A DNA stretch of 64,000 nucleotides from assembly GCA_028818375.1 (NCBI GenBank), contig JAPPOB010000010.1, positions 682,001 to 746,000 of the forward strand, given 5' to 3'. Position numbers and translations under genes: made by a program. The first letter of the stretch is position 1, and each line of letters begins with the position of its first letter. The stretch comes from Anaerolineaceae bacterium (GTDB taxonomy: Bacteria; Chloroflexota; Anaerolineae; Aggregatilineales; Phototrophicaceae). Shown piece by piece: positions 26,772-35,656 of this stretch. The notes beneath the pieces were generated by a model. It made no database searches. It was not told where the DNA came from and saw nothing but the letters and a program-made list of their open reading frames with translations.

Positions 26772-28352
26772 TCACAGGGTGCCGCCGAGATTCCAGGGAT
26801 TGAATTCCGCCTCGCCCACGCCCTGGGCCTCGCTCTTTGAAAGCCTGCCGGAGGCGACCGCAATCATCAATTCCAGCAACTCCTGTGCCGCGTCCTCCAT
26901 CGAAAGCCCGTTGAGTATGCGACCGGCGTCGAAATCCATGTCTTCTTCCATGTGTGCGTACAGGGTCGAGTTGCTGGCCAGCTTGATGCTGGGGGCAGGC
27001 AGGAAACCGAAGGCCGAACCGCGCCCCGTCGTGAACACCACCAGGTTGGAACCGCCGGCCACCTGGCCCGTCACCGCCACCGGATCGTAACCCGGCGAAT
27101 CCATGATGGTGAAGCCGCGCGCCGTAACCGGCTCGGCGTATTCGTAAACGCCGGTCAAGGGCGTGCTGCCGCCCTTGGCCACCGCGCCCAGCGACTTTTC
27201 GTAGATCGTTGTGAGGCCTCCCAGCTTGTTGCCTGGCGAGGGGTTGTTGTCGATTTCCATGCCGTGCTTTTCGCTGTGCCCTTCCCACCAGCGAATGAAC
27301 TCCAGCAGGCGTTCGCCCACCTCACGATTGACGGCGCGCCGCGTCAACAACTGTTCGGCGCCGTAGATTTCCGGCGTCTCGCCCAGCACGACCGTCCCGC
27401 CCTGACGCACCAGCAGGTCCGACGCCGCGCCGAGCACCGGGTTGGCCGTCACGCCGGACCAGCCGTCACTGCCGCCACATTGCAGGGCAACCATCAACTC
27501 GGAGACCGGGCGGGGACTGCGCGCGCAGGCGTTGACCTGCGGCAGCATGGCCTCAATGGCCGCCACCCCCGCTTCAATCGTCTTGCGAATGCCGCCTTCC
27601 CCCTGGATGGTGATGCCAGGCGCCTGGCGGCCGCTGCCGTTCAGGTCGTAATTGGACACCAGGTCGGCCACCTGGTTGGCCTCGCAACCCAGACCGACGA
27701 TCAGGTAGCCGCCGATGTTGGCATGTCGCGCCATCCCGGCCAGGGTCCGCTGCAGCAGCACGTAGTCCGCGCCTCCAATCTGAACGGCGCAGCCGGCCAG
27801 GTGCGCAAGGGCGATGACGCCGTCGACGTTCGAATAGTCCGCCAGGCGTTCGGGTGTGAAGTGATGCGCGATTTCCCGCGTCGTGTGCGCCGAGCAATTG
27901 ACGGTCGATATGACGGCGATGAAGTTGCGCGTACCGACCTGCCCGTTTTCACGCAGATAGCCGTCAAAGGTCAGCCGTTGCGCCGGTGGCAGGTAGTCCA
28001 CGGATTCGACATCCTGGGCAAACTCGTACTCCTGTGCGAGTTCCTGTACGGCCAGATTCTGTGTGTGCACGTGGTCGCCGGCCTGAATGGGCCGCGTGGC
28101 GAAGCCGATGGTCTGGCCGTAGCGGAGTACCGCATTGCCAGAGGCAAGGTCTTCCAGGGCAAATTTGTGGCCGTCGGCGACAAAATCGCGCAGCGTCAGG
28201 ACGCTGCCGTCGCTCTCCAGAGTCGTGCCAGGCTGAAGGGGCCTGCGGGCGATGGCCACGTTGTCGCTGGCATTCAGACGGATGGCGACCTCATCAAAGG
28301 GTACGTTTGACTGAAAGACGTCCCCGAAGAAACGAACATTCTTGTCCACCAT
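26772..28352 (-). CDS. uxaA: Altronate dehydratase (UxaA/GarD family)
   Basis: A 526-aa full-length fusion of an N-terminal SAF-like domain (about residues 10-100), a middle UxaA domain and the C-terminal GarD-like domain. Typical stretches are GYLRENGQVGTRNFIAVI, CSAHTTREIAHHF, LIVGLGCEANQV, LQCGGSDGWSGVTANP, ETPEIYGAEQLLTRRAV and NPSPGNKLGGLTTIYEKSLG. The enzyme dehydrates D-altronate to 2-keto-3-deoxygluconate; some relatives use galactarate. The ATG at 28352 is chosen for the GGAGG 8 bases upstream. It follows the FAH-family gene in an operon headed by an SDR. No 2-keto-3-deoxygluconate kinase or aldolase gene is in the window. Confidence 0.9.
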   Translation of the reverse strand: MVDKNVRFFGDVFQSNVPFDEVAIRLNASDNVAIARRPLQPGTTLESDGSVLTLRDFVADGHKFALEDLASGNAVLRYGQTIGFATRPIQAGDHVHTQNLAVQELAQEYEFAQDVESVDYLPPAQRLTFDGYLRENGQVGTRNFIAVISTVNCSAHTTREIAHHFTPERLADYSNVDGVIALAHLAGCAVQIGGADYVLLQRTLAGMARHANIGGYLIVGLGCEANQVADLVSNYDLNGSGRQAPGITIQGEGGIRKTIEAGVAAIEAMLPQVNACARSPRPVSELMVALQCGGSDGWSGVTANPVLGAASDLLVRQGGTVVLGETPEIYGAEQLLTRRAVNREVGERLLEFIRWWEGHSEKHGMEIDNNPSPGNKLGGLTTIYEKSLGAVAKGGSTPLTGVYEYAEPVTARGFTIMDSPGYDPVAVTGQVAGGSNLVVFTTGRGSAFGFLPAPSIKLASNSTLYAHMEEDMDFDAGRILNGLSMEDAAQELLELMIAVASGRLSKSEAQGVGEAEFNPWNLGGTL

Positions 28353-28370
28353 GACTCCGTCCTCCATCGT

Positions 28371-29249
28371 CTATACGACCTGCGCGACATTCATCAGTTC
28401 GCCTATACCATCGATCCCGATGACGATGACGTCACCGGCCACCAGCGTGAAGTCCGGCGGCGGCACGATAGCGGTCCCTGTCAGCAGCACGGCGCCCTTT
28501 GGCATGCTGTAGCTGCGGCCCAGGAAGTCGCCCAGCTCCGGGATTCGGCGCCGAATGCGACTCGTATGAATCGACCCGCGAAAGACTTCACCGCCTTCGC
28601 GTTCGATACGCATGCGAATCTGCGCGTCCGGCCAGTACTCTGTGGCGCGCAGGGCAATGCCCGGGCCGAGCGCGCAGGAGGCTGTGAACATCTTGGCCTG
28701 TGGCAAATAAAGCGGATTGGCGCCCTCGATGTCGCGGCTGCTCATGTCGTTGCCCACCGTGAAGCCGACCGCCTCCATGGCCGGATTGTAGACCACGCCC
28801 AGTTCCGGCTCCGGCACGGACCAGCTGGCGTCGGAGCGGATGCCGACCTCGCCGCCCGGGCCAATGACGCGCCAGGCATGGGCCTTGAAGAAAATCTCCG
28901 GGCGCTCCGCGACGTACACGCGGGCGTAGACGTCGCCGCCGTCGACGGCCTCTTCCTGGCGCGCCTTGCGACTGTCTTCGTAGGTCACTCCCGCCGCCCA
29001 GACCTCCTGTTCATCCACCGGCGCCAGCAGCGGCAATGCGAATTCCCCGCGCGGCAAACGTGTTTCCGCCGCGGCCGCCTGTTCCCGCAAGCCGTCAATG
29101 GCTTCTGCGGCCCGACCCACACTGCCAGTCAGCCAGTCAGAAAGCGAGCCAATGGCATCGTGGACGTCCGAGACGGTCTCGCCATCCTGCAGGACGTAAC
29201 GCGGCCCCTGCTCCGGATCGAGAACGCGCAGCAGAAGTGGATCGCTCAT
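28371..29249 (-). CDS. FAH-family dehydratase, probable 2-keto-3-deoxypentonate dehydratase
   Basis: A 292-aa fumarylacetoacetate hydrolase-family protein. Metal-binding acidic residues lie in VPEPELGVVYN, and further family stretches are VTYEDSRKARQ, FFKAHAWRVIGPGG, FTVGNDMSSRDIEGANPLYL and KGAVLLTGTAIVPP. Length and pattern match the KdaD/XylX-type enzymes that dehydrate 2-keto-3-deoxypentonates to 2-oxoglutarate semialdehyde. That role is supported by the divergent operon, which encodes a YjhG-type sugar-acid dehydratase and a 2-oxoglutarate-semialdehyde dehydrogenase. Its ATG overlaps the upstream SDR stop codon. FAH proteins act on many substrates, so the reaction is an inference from context. 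Confidence 0.8.
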   Translation of the reverse strand: MSDPLLLRVLDPEQGPRYVLQDGETVSDVHDAIGSLSDWLTGSVGRAAEAIDGLREQAAAAETRLPRGEFALPLLAPVDEQEVWAAGVTYEDSRKARQEEAVDGGDVYARVYVAERPEIFFKAHAWRVIGPGGEVGIRSDASWSVPEPELGVVYNPAMEAVGFTVGNDMSSRDIEGANPLYLPQAKMFTASCALGPGIALRATEYWPDAQIRMRIEREGGEVFRGSIHTSRIRRRIPELGDFLGRSYSMPKGAVLLTGTAIVPPPDFTLVAGDVIVIGIDGIGELMNVAQVV

Positions 29250-30043
29250 GTCGGGTCTCCCTCATTCCGGTAGGTAATTTGCCCCGGCAGTGGACTCGTC
29301 GCTGACCAGCCACCGTCCACGACCAGGGTCTGGCCGGTGACGTAGGCCGCCTCCGGCGACAGTAGATAAAGCGCTGCGGCGGCGATTTCCACCGCCAGGC
29401 CCACGCGTTTTACCGGGATTTCGTTGCCCCAGGTGGTTTCGAATTCCGGATCGTCCGCCAGATTCCGCGGCGTCAGTATGGCGCCGGGCGCGATACTGTT
29501 GATGGTGATTCCATGCGGCGACAGGTCATGCACCAGGCTGCGCGCCAACATACGCAACGCAGCCTTGGTCATACCGTAGGCTTCCAGATGGTGTACGGCC
29601 TGCAAGCCTGTCACCGACGACATCAGCAGTATGCGGCCGCCCTCTCCCTGGACACGCATTTGACGGGCCGCGGCCTGCGCCAGAAAAAAGGAGCCCCGCA
29701 GGTTGAGGTTTAGTACCCTTTCCAGCGCAGCCGGCTCGTAGTCGAAAAAATCGCCATAAAGAGTCAGGCCGGCGTTGGCGACGGCGAAATCAAGGCGGCC
29801 CCAGGAATCCACGGCAGTGGCGACCATCTTGCGGATGACGGCCACGTCTCCGGCGTCACCGGCGAATGGCCGGCAGTCGCCATCTGAGGCGCCGATACAC
29901 GCCGCGGCCACGCTGGCGCGACCGCCGTCGATGTCATTCAGCAGGACCCGTGCGCCTTCAAGGGCGAGCTGTCGGGCGATTTCCAGGCCGATGCCTTCCC
30001 CCGCGCCTGTGACCAGGGCGACCCGCCCGTCGAAGCGTCCCAT
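29246..30043 (-). CDS. SDR family dehydrogenase, probable sugar (pentose) 1-dehydrogenase
   Basis: A 265-aa classical short-chain dehydrogenase with TGAGEGIGLEIA for the cofactor, NAGLTLYG, catalytic Ser in LMSSVTGLQ and Tyr/Lys in YGMTKAALR. SIAPGAILTPRN and TGQTLVVDGGW are standard C-terminal features. It heads the operon SDR-FAH-uxaA and stands opposite the sugar-acid dehydratase, so oxidation of an aldopentose to its lactone would complete a Weimberg-type pathway. This function is contextual only. The second ATG (30043) is preferred because it is spaced 6 bases from a GGGG; the first ATG at 30055 has no ribosome-binding site. Confidence 0.78.
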   Translation of the reverse strand: MGRFDGRVALVTGAGEGIGLEIARQLALEGARVLLNDIDGGRASVAAACIGASDGDCRPFAGDAGDVAVIRKMVATAVDSWGRLDFAVANAGLTLYGDFFDYEPAALERVLNLNLRGSFFLAQAAARQMRVQGEGGRILLMSSVTGLQAVHHLEAYGMTKAALRMLARSLVHDLSPHGITINSIAPGAILTPRNLADDPEFETTWGNEIPVKRVGLAVEIAAAALYLLSPEAAYVTGQTLVVDGGWSATSPLPGQITYRNEGDPT

Positions 30044-30071
30044 GCATTGCCCCATACCGGATTTCCGCGCT

Positions 30072-30101
30072 AGTATAGCCAGCCCTTCCCGCGCATCACA
30101 A
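30072..30101 (-). promoter_or_regulatory. Promoter of the SDR-FAH-uxaA operon
   Basis: On the minus strand TTGTGA (30096-30101) is followed after 18 bases by TATACT (30072-30077), which ends 28 bases before the SDR ATG at 30043. The 71-base spacer must also drive the divergent dehydratase gene, so both arms of the pentose pathway share this region. Confidence 0.55.
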
Positions 30102-30114
30102 CCGGCGGACAGCC

Positions 30115-32139
30115 ATGAACAGACAAGGCGCCATACCAGCCCTGAAGGACATCCTGGCTGACCACGCGCCGGCGACCCGCAGCGTGGGCCAGGGACCTGC
30201 GGGCGCCCTGCCTCTCACGGAAGACATGTTACGCAATGCCGGCAGCGGCCACCTCTTCGGGTTGACGCAAAACGCCGGCATGGGCTGGGACCCCGCCGAG
30301 GTCGCCCGGCCGCAGTATCTCATTCTCAGCACCCAGGGCGGCCTGCGCGCCGACGATGGCCGACCCCTGGCTCTGGGCTATCACACCGGCCACTGGGAGG
30401 TCGGCCTGCTGGTCCGGGCCGCCGCTGAAACCCTTCACGAACGGGACGGACTGCCCTTCGCTGCCCACTGCAGCGACCCCTGCGACGGGCGCAGCCAGGG
30501 CACGGAAGGCATGATGGACAGTCTTCCCTACCGCAACGACGCCGCTGTCGTTCTGCGCCGCCTGATCCGTTCCCTGCCGCTGCGCAAGGGCGTGCTGGGA
30601 GTGGCAACCTGTGACAAGGGCCTGCCGGCCATGTTGCTGGCCCTCGCCGGCAGTGCATGGCTGCCAGGCGTCATCATTCCGGGCGGCGTCACCCTGCCGG
30701 CGGCGGACGCCGAGGATGCCGGCACCGTGCAGACCATCGGGGCGCGTTTCAGCCATGGTCTGATTACCCTTGAACACGCGGCGACCATGGGTTGTCGCGC
30801 CTGCGGCTCGCCGGGCGGAGGCTGTCAATTCCTCGGCACGGCAGCCAGCGCGCAGGTAGTCGCCGAGGCGCTTGGCCTGTCGCTGCCTCACAGCGCGCTG
30901 GCGCCCTCGGGCGAACCGGTCTGGCTGGAGATGGCGCGGCGCTCGGCGCTGGCGCTTTTGCGCCAGGAATCGCTCGGTCTCACCATGGCCGATGTTTTGA
31001 CCCCGGCTGCGCTGGAAAACGCGATGCTGGTGCATGCGGCCTTCGGCGGCTCCACCAACCTGCTGTTGCATGTCCCCGCCATCGCCCACGCCGCCGGCCT
31101 GCCCCGCCCTACGGTGGCCGACTGGACGCGCGTCAACCGCGCCGCGCCACGCCTGGTGGACGCGCTGCCCAATGGCCCCCGCAACCATCCCACCGTACAG
31201 GTCTTCCTTGCCGGTGGCGTGCCGGAAGTGATGCTGCACCTGCGCGCCCGGGGCCTGCTGGATAGTTCGGCCCTGACGGTCACGGGCGCCAGCCTGGGCG
31301 AGCACCTGGACTGGTGGGAGGGTAGTGAGCGTCGCGCCAACCTGCGCCGGCAATTGCGCGAGCGAGACGGCGTGAACCCGGATGACGTGATCATGTCGCC
31401 CCACAGCGCGCGGCGACGAGGTCTGTCCAGTACGGTCGTCTTTCCCGTTGGCAACCTCGCGCCGGAAGGATCGGTCGTCAAGGCCACCGCCATCGATCAG
31501 GAGCTGGTCAGCGACGACGGCGTGTATCATCACAGCGGGCCGGTGCGGGTCTTCACTTCCGAGCGCGAGGCCATCGCCGCTATCAAGGGCCAGTCGGAGC
31601 GCCGCGTCCAGGCCGGCGACGTGCTGGTCGTGATCGGCATCGGTCCCGCCGGCACGGGCATGGAAGAGACCTATCAATTAACTTCGGCGCTCAAGTTTCT
31701 GCCCTGGGGAAAACATGTGCCCCTGCTGACGGATGCGCGTTTTTCCGGCGTTTCCACGGGTGCCTGCATCGGCCACATCGGCCCCGAAGCGCTGGCCGGA
31801 GGCCCGATCGGCAAACTGCGCGACGGTGACATCGTGACCATTCGCATCGACCGACAGACGCTGGAGGGCAGTCTGGACCTCGTTGCCACGGCGGAGGGAC
31901 CGCTCGAAGCGGCGGAGGCCGGCGCCCTGCTGGCGAGTCGCGGCCCTCATCCGGCGCTGGCGCCACACCCACAATTGCCCGACGACACGCGCCTTTGGGC
32001 GGCGTTGCAGGCCGTCAGTGGCGGCACCTGGGCGGGCTGCATCTATGACAGCAAGAAGATTCTGGCCACCCTGGATGCCGGTCAACGCGCACTTGCAGAA
32101 GAACAGGGCGCGGCCAGGGAAAAGGAGCAGACCCCGTGA
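30115..32139 (+). CDS. yjhG: Sugar-acid dehydratase of the IlvD/Edd family (YjhG/YagF, xylonate dehydratase type)
   Basis: A 674-aa Fe-S dehydratase. It is longer than IlvD or Edd, as expected for the YjhG/YagF branch. Candidate cluster ligands are the Cys residues in [15 protein letters not shown] and [30 protein letters not shown] and [17 protein letters not shown] are catalytic-domain stretches. YjhG and YagF of E. coli dehydrate D-xylonate to 2-keto-3-deoxy-D-xylonate; arabinonate is also possible here. The gene is followed with a 4-base GTGA overlap by the semialdehyde dehydrogenase gene, which supports an oxidative pentose pathway ending in 2-oxoglutarate. Confidence 0.85.
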   Translation: MNRQGAIPALKDILADHAPATRSVGQGPAGALPLTEDMLRNAGSGHLFGLTQNAGMGWDPAEVARPQYLILSTQGGLRADDGRPLALGYHTGHWEVGLLVRAAAETLHERDGLPFAAHCSDPCDGRSQGTEGMMDSLPYRNDAAVVLRRLIRSLPLRKGVLGVATCDKGLPAMLLALAGSAWLPGVIIPGGVTLPAADAEDAGTVQTIGARFSHGLITLEHAATMGCRACGSPGGGCQFLGTAASAQVVAEALGLSLPHSALAPSGEPVWLEMARRSALALLRQESLGLTMADVLTPAALENAMLVHAAFGGSTNLLLHVPAIAHAAGLPRPTVADWTRVNRAAPRLVDALPNGPRNHPTVQVFLAGGVPEVMLHLRARGLLDSSALTVTGASLGEHLDWWEGSERRANLRRQLRERDGVNPDDVIMSPHSARRRGLSSTVVFPVGNLAPEGSVVKATAIDQELVSDDGVYHHSGPVRVFTSEREAIAAIKGQSERRVQAGDVLVVIGIGPAGTGMEETYQLTSALKFLPWGKHVPLLTDARFSGVSTGACIGHIGPEALAGGPIGKLRDGDIVTIRIDRQTLEGSLDLVATAEGPLEAAEAGALLASRGPHPALAPHPQLPDDTRLWAALQAVSGGTWAGCIYDSKKILATLDAGQRALAEEQGAAREKEQTP

Positions 32140-33725
32140 CAGCAGGCGAAAACAGCATTGCAGGCGAATGGCAGGCGGCCGGCAGCGAATTCTTCCACAG
32201 CGTGGATCCGCGTACGCGCCAGCCGGGTGAGACCCGGTTCTACAGCGCCACCGCGCAGGAAATTGACGCGGCAGTGCGGGCGGCAGCGGACGCCTTTGCG
32301 TCGACACGCCTCTTCCCCGCAACCACCCTGGCGGACTTTCTGGATACGGTTACGGAGGAAATCGAGGCCGTTGCTGACGCGCTCGTCGCCACGGCGGATG
32401 CGGAGACCGCCCTCGGCGACGTTCGTCTGAATGGCGAACTGGCGCGCACCACCGGTCAACTGCGAGCCTTCTCAACCCTGCTGCGCGAGGGCTCCCACGT
32501 GGAGGCCGTTATTGATACGGCGTTGCCGGAGCGGACGCCCCTGCCGCGGCCGGACATCCGGCGCATGCTGCTCCCGCTGGGGCCCGTGGCCGTGTTCTCG
32601 GCCAGCAATTTCCCCTTCGCCTTCGCCACCGCCGGAGGGGACAGCGCAGCGGCCTTTGCCGCCGGTTGTCCGGTCATCGTCAAGGGCCATCCCGGTCATC
32701 CGGCCACCAGCGAACGCTTCGCCCACGCGATCAATGCAGCGGTCAGCGCCTGCGGCTTTCCTCCAGGCTGCTTTTCGTTGCTGCAGGGCGACGGGCATGA
32801 CGTGGGCCGTATTTTGGTCGAACACCCCTTTCTGGAAGCCGTGGGCTTCACCGGCTCCCTGAGGGGCGGCCGCGCCCTGCACGTCGTGGCCGCACAACGG
32901 CCACGACCGATTCCTGTATTCGCAGAGATGGGCAGCATTAATCCGGTCGTCATCACCGCCGGGGCTCTCGCCGAGCGTGGCGATGAAATCGTCCAGGGGC
33001 TTGCCGCTTCCGCGACCCTCGGCGTCGGTCAGTTCTGCACCAATCCAGGCCTGGTCCTGCTTCCTGCCGGCGAGGCTGCCAGCGCGTTCATCACAGCCTG
33101 CCGCGCTGCCATCATGGCAATCGAACCGGGCATCCTGCTCAATGCCGCGGTAGAGAGCGGCTTGGCCCAGGGCGTTGCCCGCAGCGCCGCCCTGGACAAT
33201 GTCCAGACCCTGACCCGAGAGGTCAGGTCTCGGACACAAGGCTTCTCTTATCCGCATACGGTGATGCAAACGGATGCGACGACCCTCATTGAAAACCCCG
33301 ACCTGCAGGAGGAGCACTTCGGCCCGGTCACGCTCTTCGTCACCTGGGACGGCCAGGACGAACTGGACCGTGTGCTTCGTTCCCTGGGCGGCCAGTTGAC
33401 CGGCAGCATCCATTGCGGTCGCGATGAAGCGGAATCCCTGCGACCCCTGCTGGACGCCATGCGCGAAAAGGTCGGACGACTGGTCTGGAACGGCTACCCG
33501 ACCGGCGTGGATGTGACTGCAGCCATGCACCACGGCGGCCCCTGGCCGGCCAGCAACGCGGCGAACACGACGTCGGTGGGCAGCAACGCCATCCGCCGCT
33601 TCCTGCGCCCGGTCGCCTGGCAGGACGTACCGGATGAGCTTTTGCCGGAGGCCCTGCAAAACAGTAACCCACTGGGGATTGTTCGTCTCGTGAACGGCGA
33701 GCTTACGCAGGGTACATTATCCTGA
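32136..33725 (+). CDS. 2,5-dioxovalerate (2-oxoglutarate semialdehyde) dehydrogenase, NADP+-type
   Basis: A 529-aa aldehyde dehydrogenase. The catalytic Glu is in [10 protein letters not shown] and the nucleophile Cys in [27 protein letters not shown] and [11 protein letters not shown] resemble the NADP+ site of the 2-oxoglutarate-semialdehyde dehydrogenases of pentose and glucarate pathways, and the C-terminal segment [19 protein letters not shown] is diagnostic of that subgroup. It starts with GTG overlapping the dehydratase stop codon. It produces 2-oxoglutarate from the semialdehyde, the last step of a Weimberg-type route, and converges with an 8-base gap on the ABC transporter gene. Confidence 0.88.
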   Translation: MTAGENSIAGEWQAAGSEFFHSVDPRTRQPGETRFYSATAQEIDAAVRAAADAFASTRLFPATTLADFLDTVTEEIEAVADALVATADAETALGDVRLNGELARTTGQLRAFSTLLREGSHVEAVIDTALPERTPLPRPDIRRMLLPLGPVAVFSASNFPFAFATAGGDSAAAFAAGCPVIVKGHPGHPATSERFAHAINAAVSACGFPPGCFSLLQGDGHDVGRILVEHPFLEAVGFTGSLRGGRALHVVAAQRPRPIPVFAEMGSINPVVITAGALAERGDEIVQGLAASATLGVGQFCTNPGLVLLPAGEAASAFITACRAAIMAIEPGILLNAAVESGLAQGVARSAALDNVQTLTREVRSRTQGFSYPHTVMQTDATTLIENPDLQEEHFGPVTLFVTWDGQDELDRVLRSLGGQLTGSIHCGRDEAESLRPLLDAMREKVGRLVWNGYPTGVDVTAAMHHGGPWPASNAANTTSVGSNAIRRFLRPVAWQDVPDELLPEALQNSNPLGIVRLVNGELTQGTLS

Positions 33726-33733
33726 TTCCGGGC

Positions 33734-35656
33734 TCAGCCGGCGCTGACGCTGCCCTCGGCCAGACGGCCGTTGCCCGGGACGGGAGTCGTCTCGTCTTCA
33801 TCGCGAAACTGGCTCATGTAGAGCGCATGGTAGGCGCCGCCCTGCGCCAGCAATTCGCGATGCGTGCCCCGTTCGATGATTTGCCCGTCCTGCAACAGCA
33901 ACACCTGATTCGCATTGCGGATGGTGCTCAGACGGTGGGCGATGACAAAACTGGTGCGCCCTTCCAGCAATCGCTCGAAAGCGCTCTGAATCAGTCTTTC
34001 GGTCCGCGTATCCACACTTGAGGTCGCCTCGTCCAGGATCAGGATGCGTGGGCTCATCAGGGCGACGCGCGCAATGGCGAGCAGCTGTCGCTGCCCTTGG
34101 CTCAGGCCACTGCCGCGTTCGCCCAGCACCGTCTGGTATCCCTCGGGCAGACGCTCAATGAAGCTGTCAGCCGCCACCAGACGGGCCGCGGCAATCACTT
34201 CATCGTCACTGGCGTCGGGACGGCCCAGGCGAATGTTGTTCAGGACTGTATCCGAAAACAGAAAGTTGTCCTGCAGCACGACGCCGATTTGCCGGCGCAA
34301 ACTGTCGACCTGCACATCGCGCACGTCGTGGCCGTCGATGCGGACCGCACCCGAACTCACGTCGTAGAAGCGCGGCAACAGGTTGATGATGGTGGTCTTG
34401 CCCGCGCCGGTGGGCCCGACGACGGCGATTGTCTCACCGGGATTTGCCTCAAAACTAATGTCCTTCAGCACGGGCTCACCGGCCACGTATTCCGCCCCGA
34501 CCCTTTCGTAGCGCACCTTCCCCTCCACGGCGGGCATGGGAAGCGCATCCGGGCGGTCGGTGATCTCCACGTCCTCGTCCATCAGCCCGAAGATCCGCTC
34601 GCCCCCGGCTACGGCGCTCTGCACGTTGGTCCAAAGGACGGCGATCTGCTGAATAGGCTGGCTGAATCGTTGCGAAAAGGCGACGAAAGCGAAGACGGTT
34701 CCCAGCGAAATGGCCGATCCGCCCAGCAGTGGTTCGTCGCGCAGCACGGCGATGCCGCCGGCCAGCACGACGATGGCCAGCGCCACGAAACCCAGCGCTT
34801 CCAGCACGGGGCTCAGGGCGCTGGTGAAGGCCGCCGCGCGAATGTTGGCCTCGCGATTGGCGGCGTTGGACCGCTCGAAATCCGCGATCGATTCATCCTC
34901 GCGGTTGAATGCCTGCGCCTCGCGGGCGCCGGCGATGCTCTCCTGCAGGTCCGCGTTGACCGTGCCCATCTCCAGCCGCGCCTGACGAAAGGCCTTGCGC
35001 GCCTGGTTCGAGAAATACAGCGTGGCGACGGCCATGACCGGCACGATCGCCAGGCTGATCAGGGCGTAGGTGACGTTGGTTTCCAGCATGCGCGCCATGA
35101 TCCACACGATGATCAGGACGCCGGAGATCACCTGCATCAGCGCGAAGCTGAAGGCCTGCTCGATCGTGTCCGAGTCATTGGTGACGCGGCTCATGATGTC
35201 ACCGGCTTCGTTCTTCGCATAAAAGCCCATGGACAGCCGGTGAATGTGGCGGAACAGGTCCTGGCGCATGTGGCGCAAGACGTGTTGCCCGGTCCAGGAC
35301 ATGGCGTAAAAGGCCAGGCCGGCCAGCGCGGAACCCGCCAGCGTGATCCCCAGCAAGGCGACTACCAGAGAGCCGAGGCCCAGCAGGCGAGCCTCCTCAT
35401 CCATGTCCGTCGTGATGGACGTAAACCAGCAATTGGCCGGGTCGCGCGGGAAGAGGTAGCAATCCACGGACTGGCCAATCAGCTCCGGCGTGACCACCTG
35501 CGTCCAGGCCTGGGCGGAAATCAGGACCAGCGCCAGAACCGCGCCAGGCCAGTGCTGGCGAAAATAGCTGCCGAAACGCGCGAGGGTCTCGCCGAGATCT
35601 TTCGGTTTCAGCGTTTCCTGCTCGAAGAGACGGCGGCCGCCGTCCATGCCCATCAT
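33734..35656 (-). CDS. ABC exporter half-transporter, consensus ATPase site subunit
   Basis: A 640-aa type IV exporter half with an N-terminal six-helix membrane domain (about residues 30-370) and a C-terminal nucleotide-binding domain. It has Walker A GPTGAGKTT, Q-loop VVLQDNFLFSDTV, signature LSQGQRQ, Walker B ILILDEATSSVD with the catalytic Glu, and H-loop IAHRLSTI. Its start overlaps the stop codon of the partner subunit (ATGA), and the two differ in catalytic residues, as in heterodimeric multidrug exporters of the TM287/288 or LmrCD type. Likely cargo is a drug-like or lipid-like molecule; nothing ties it to the sugar genes. Confidence 0.9.
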   Translation of the reverse strand: MMGMDGGRRLFEQETLKPKDLGETLARFGSYFRQHWPGAVLALVLISAQAWTQVVTPELIGQSVDCYLFPRDPANCWFTSITTDMDEEARLLGLGSLVVALLGITLAGSALAGLAFYAMSWTGQHVLRHMRQDLFRHIHRLSMGFYAKNEAGDIMSRVTNDSDTIEQAFSFALMQVISGVLIIVWIMARMLETNVTYALISLAIVPVMAVATLYFSNQARKAFRQARLEMGTVNADLQESIAGAREAQAFNREDESIADFERSNAANREANIRAAAFTSALSPVLEALGFVALAIVVLAGGIAVLRDEPLLGGSAISLGTVFAFVAFSQRFSQPIQQIAVLWTNVQSAVAGGERIFGLMDEDVEITDRPDALPMPAVEGKVRYERVGAEYVAGEPVLKDISFEANPGETIAVVGPTGAGKTTIINLLPRFYDVSSGAVRIDGHDVRDVQVDSLRRQIGVVLQDNFLFSDTVLNNIRLGRPDASDDEVIAAARLVAADSFIERLPEGYQTVLGERGSGLSQGQRQLLAIARVALMSPRILILDEATSSVDTRTERLIQSAFERLLEGRTSFVIAHRLSTIRNANQVLLLQDGQIIERGTHRELLAQGGAYHALYMSQFRDEDETTPVPGNGRLAEGSVSAG

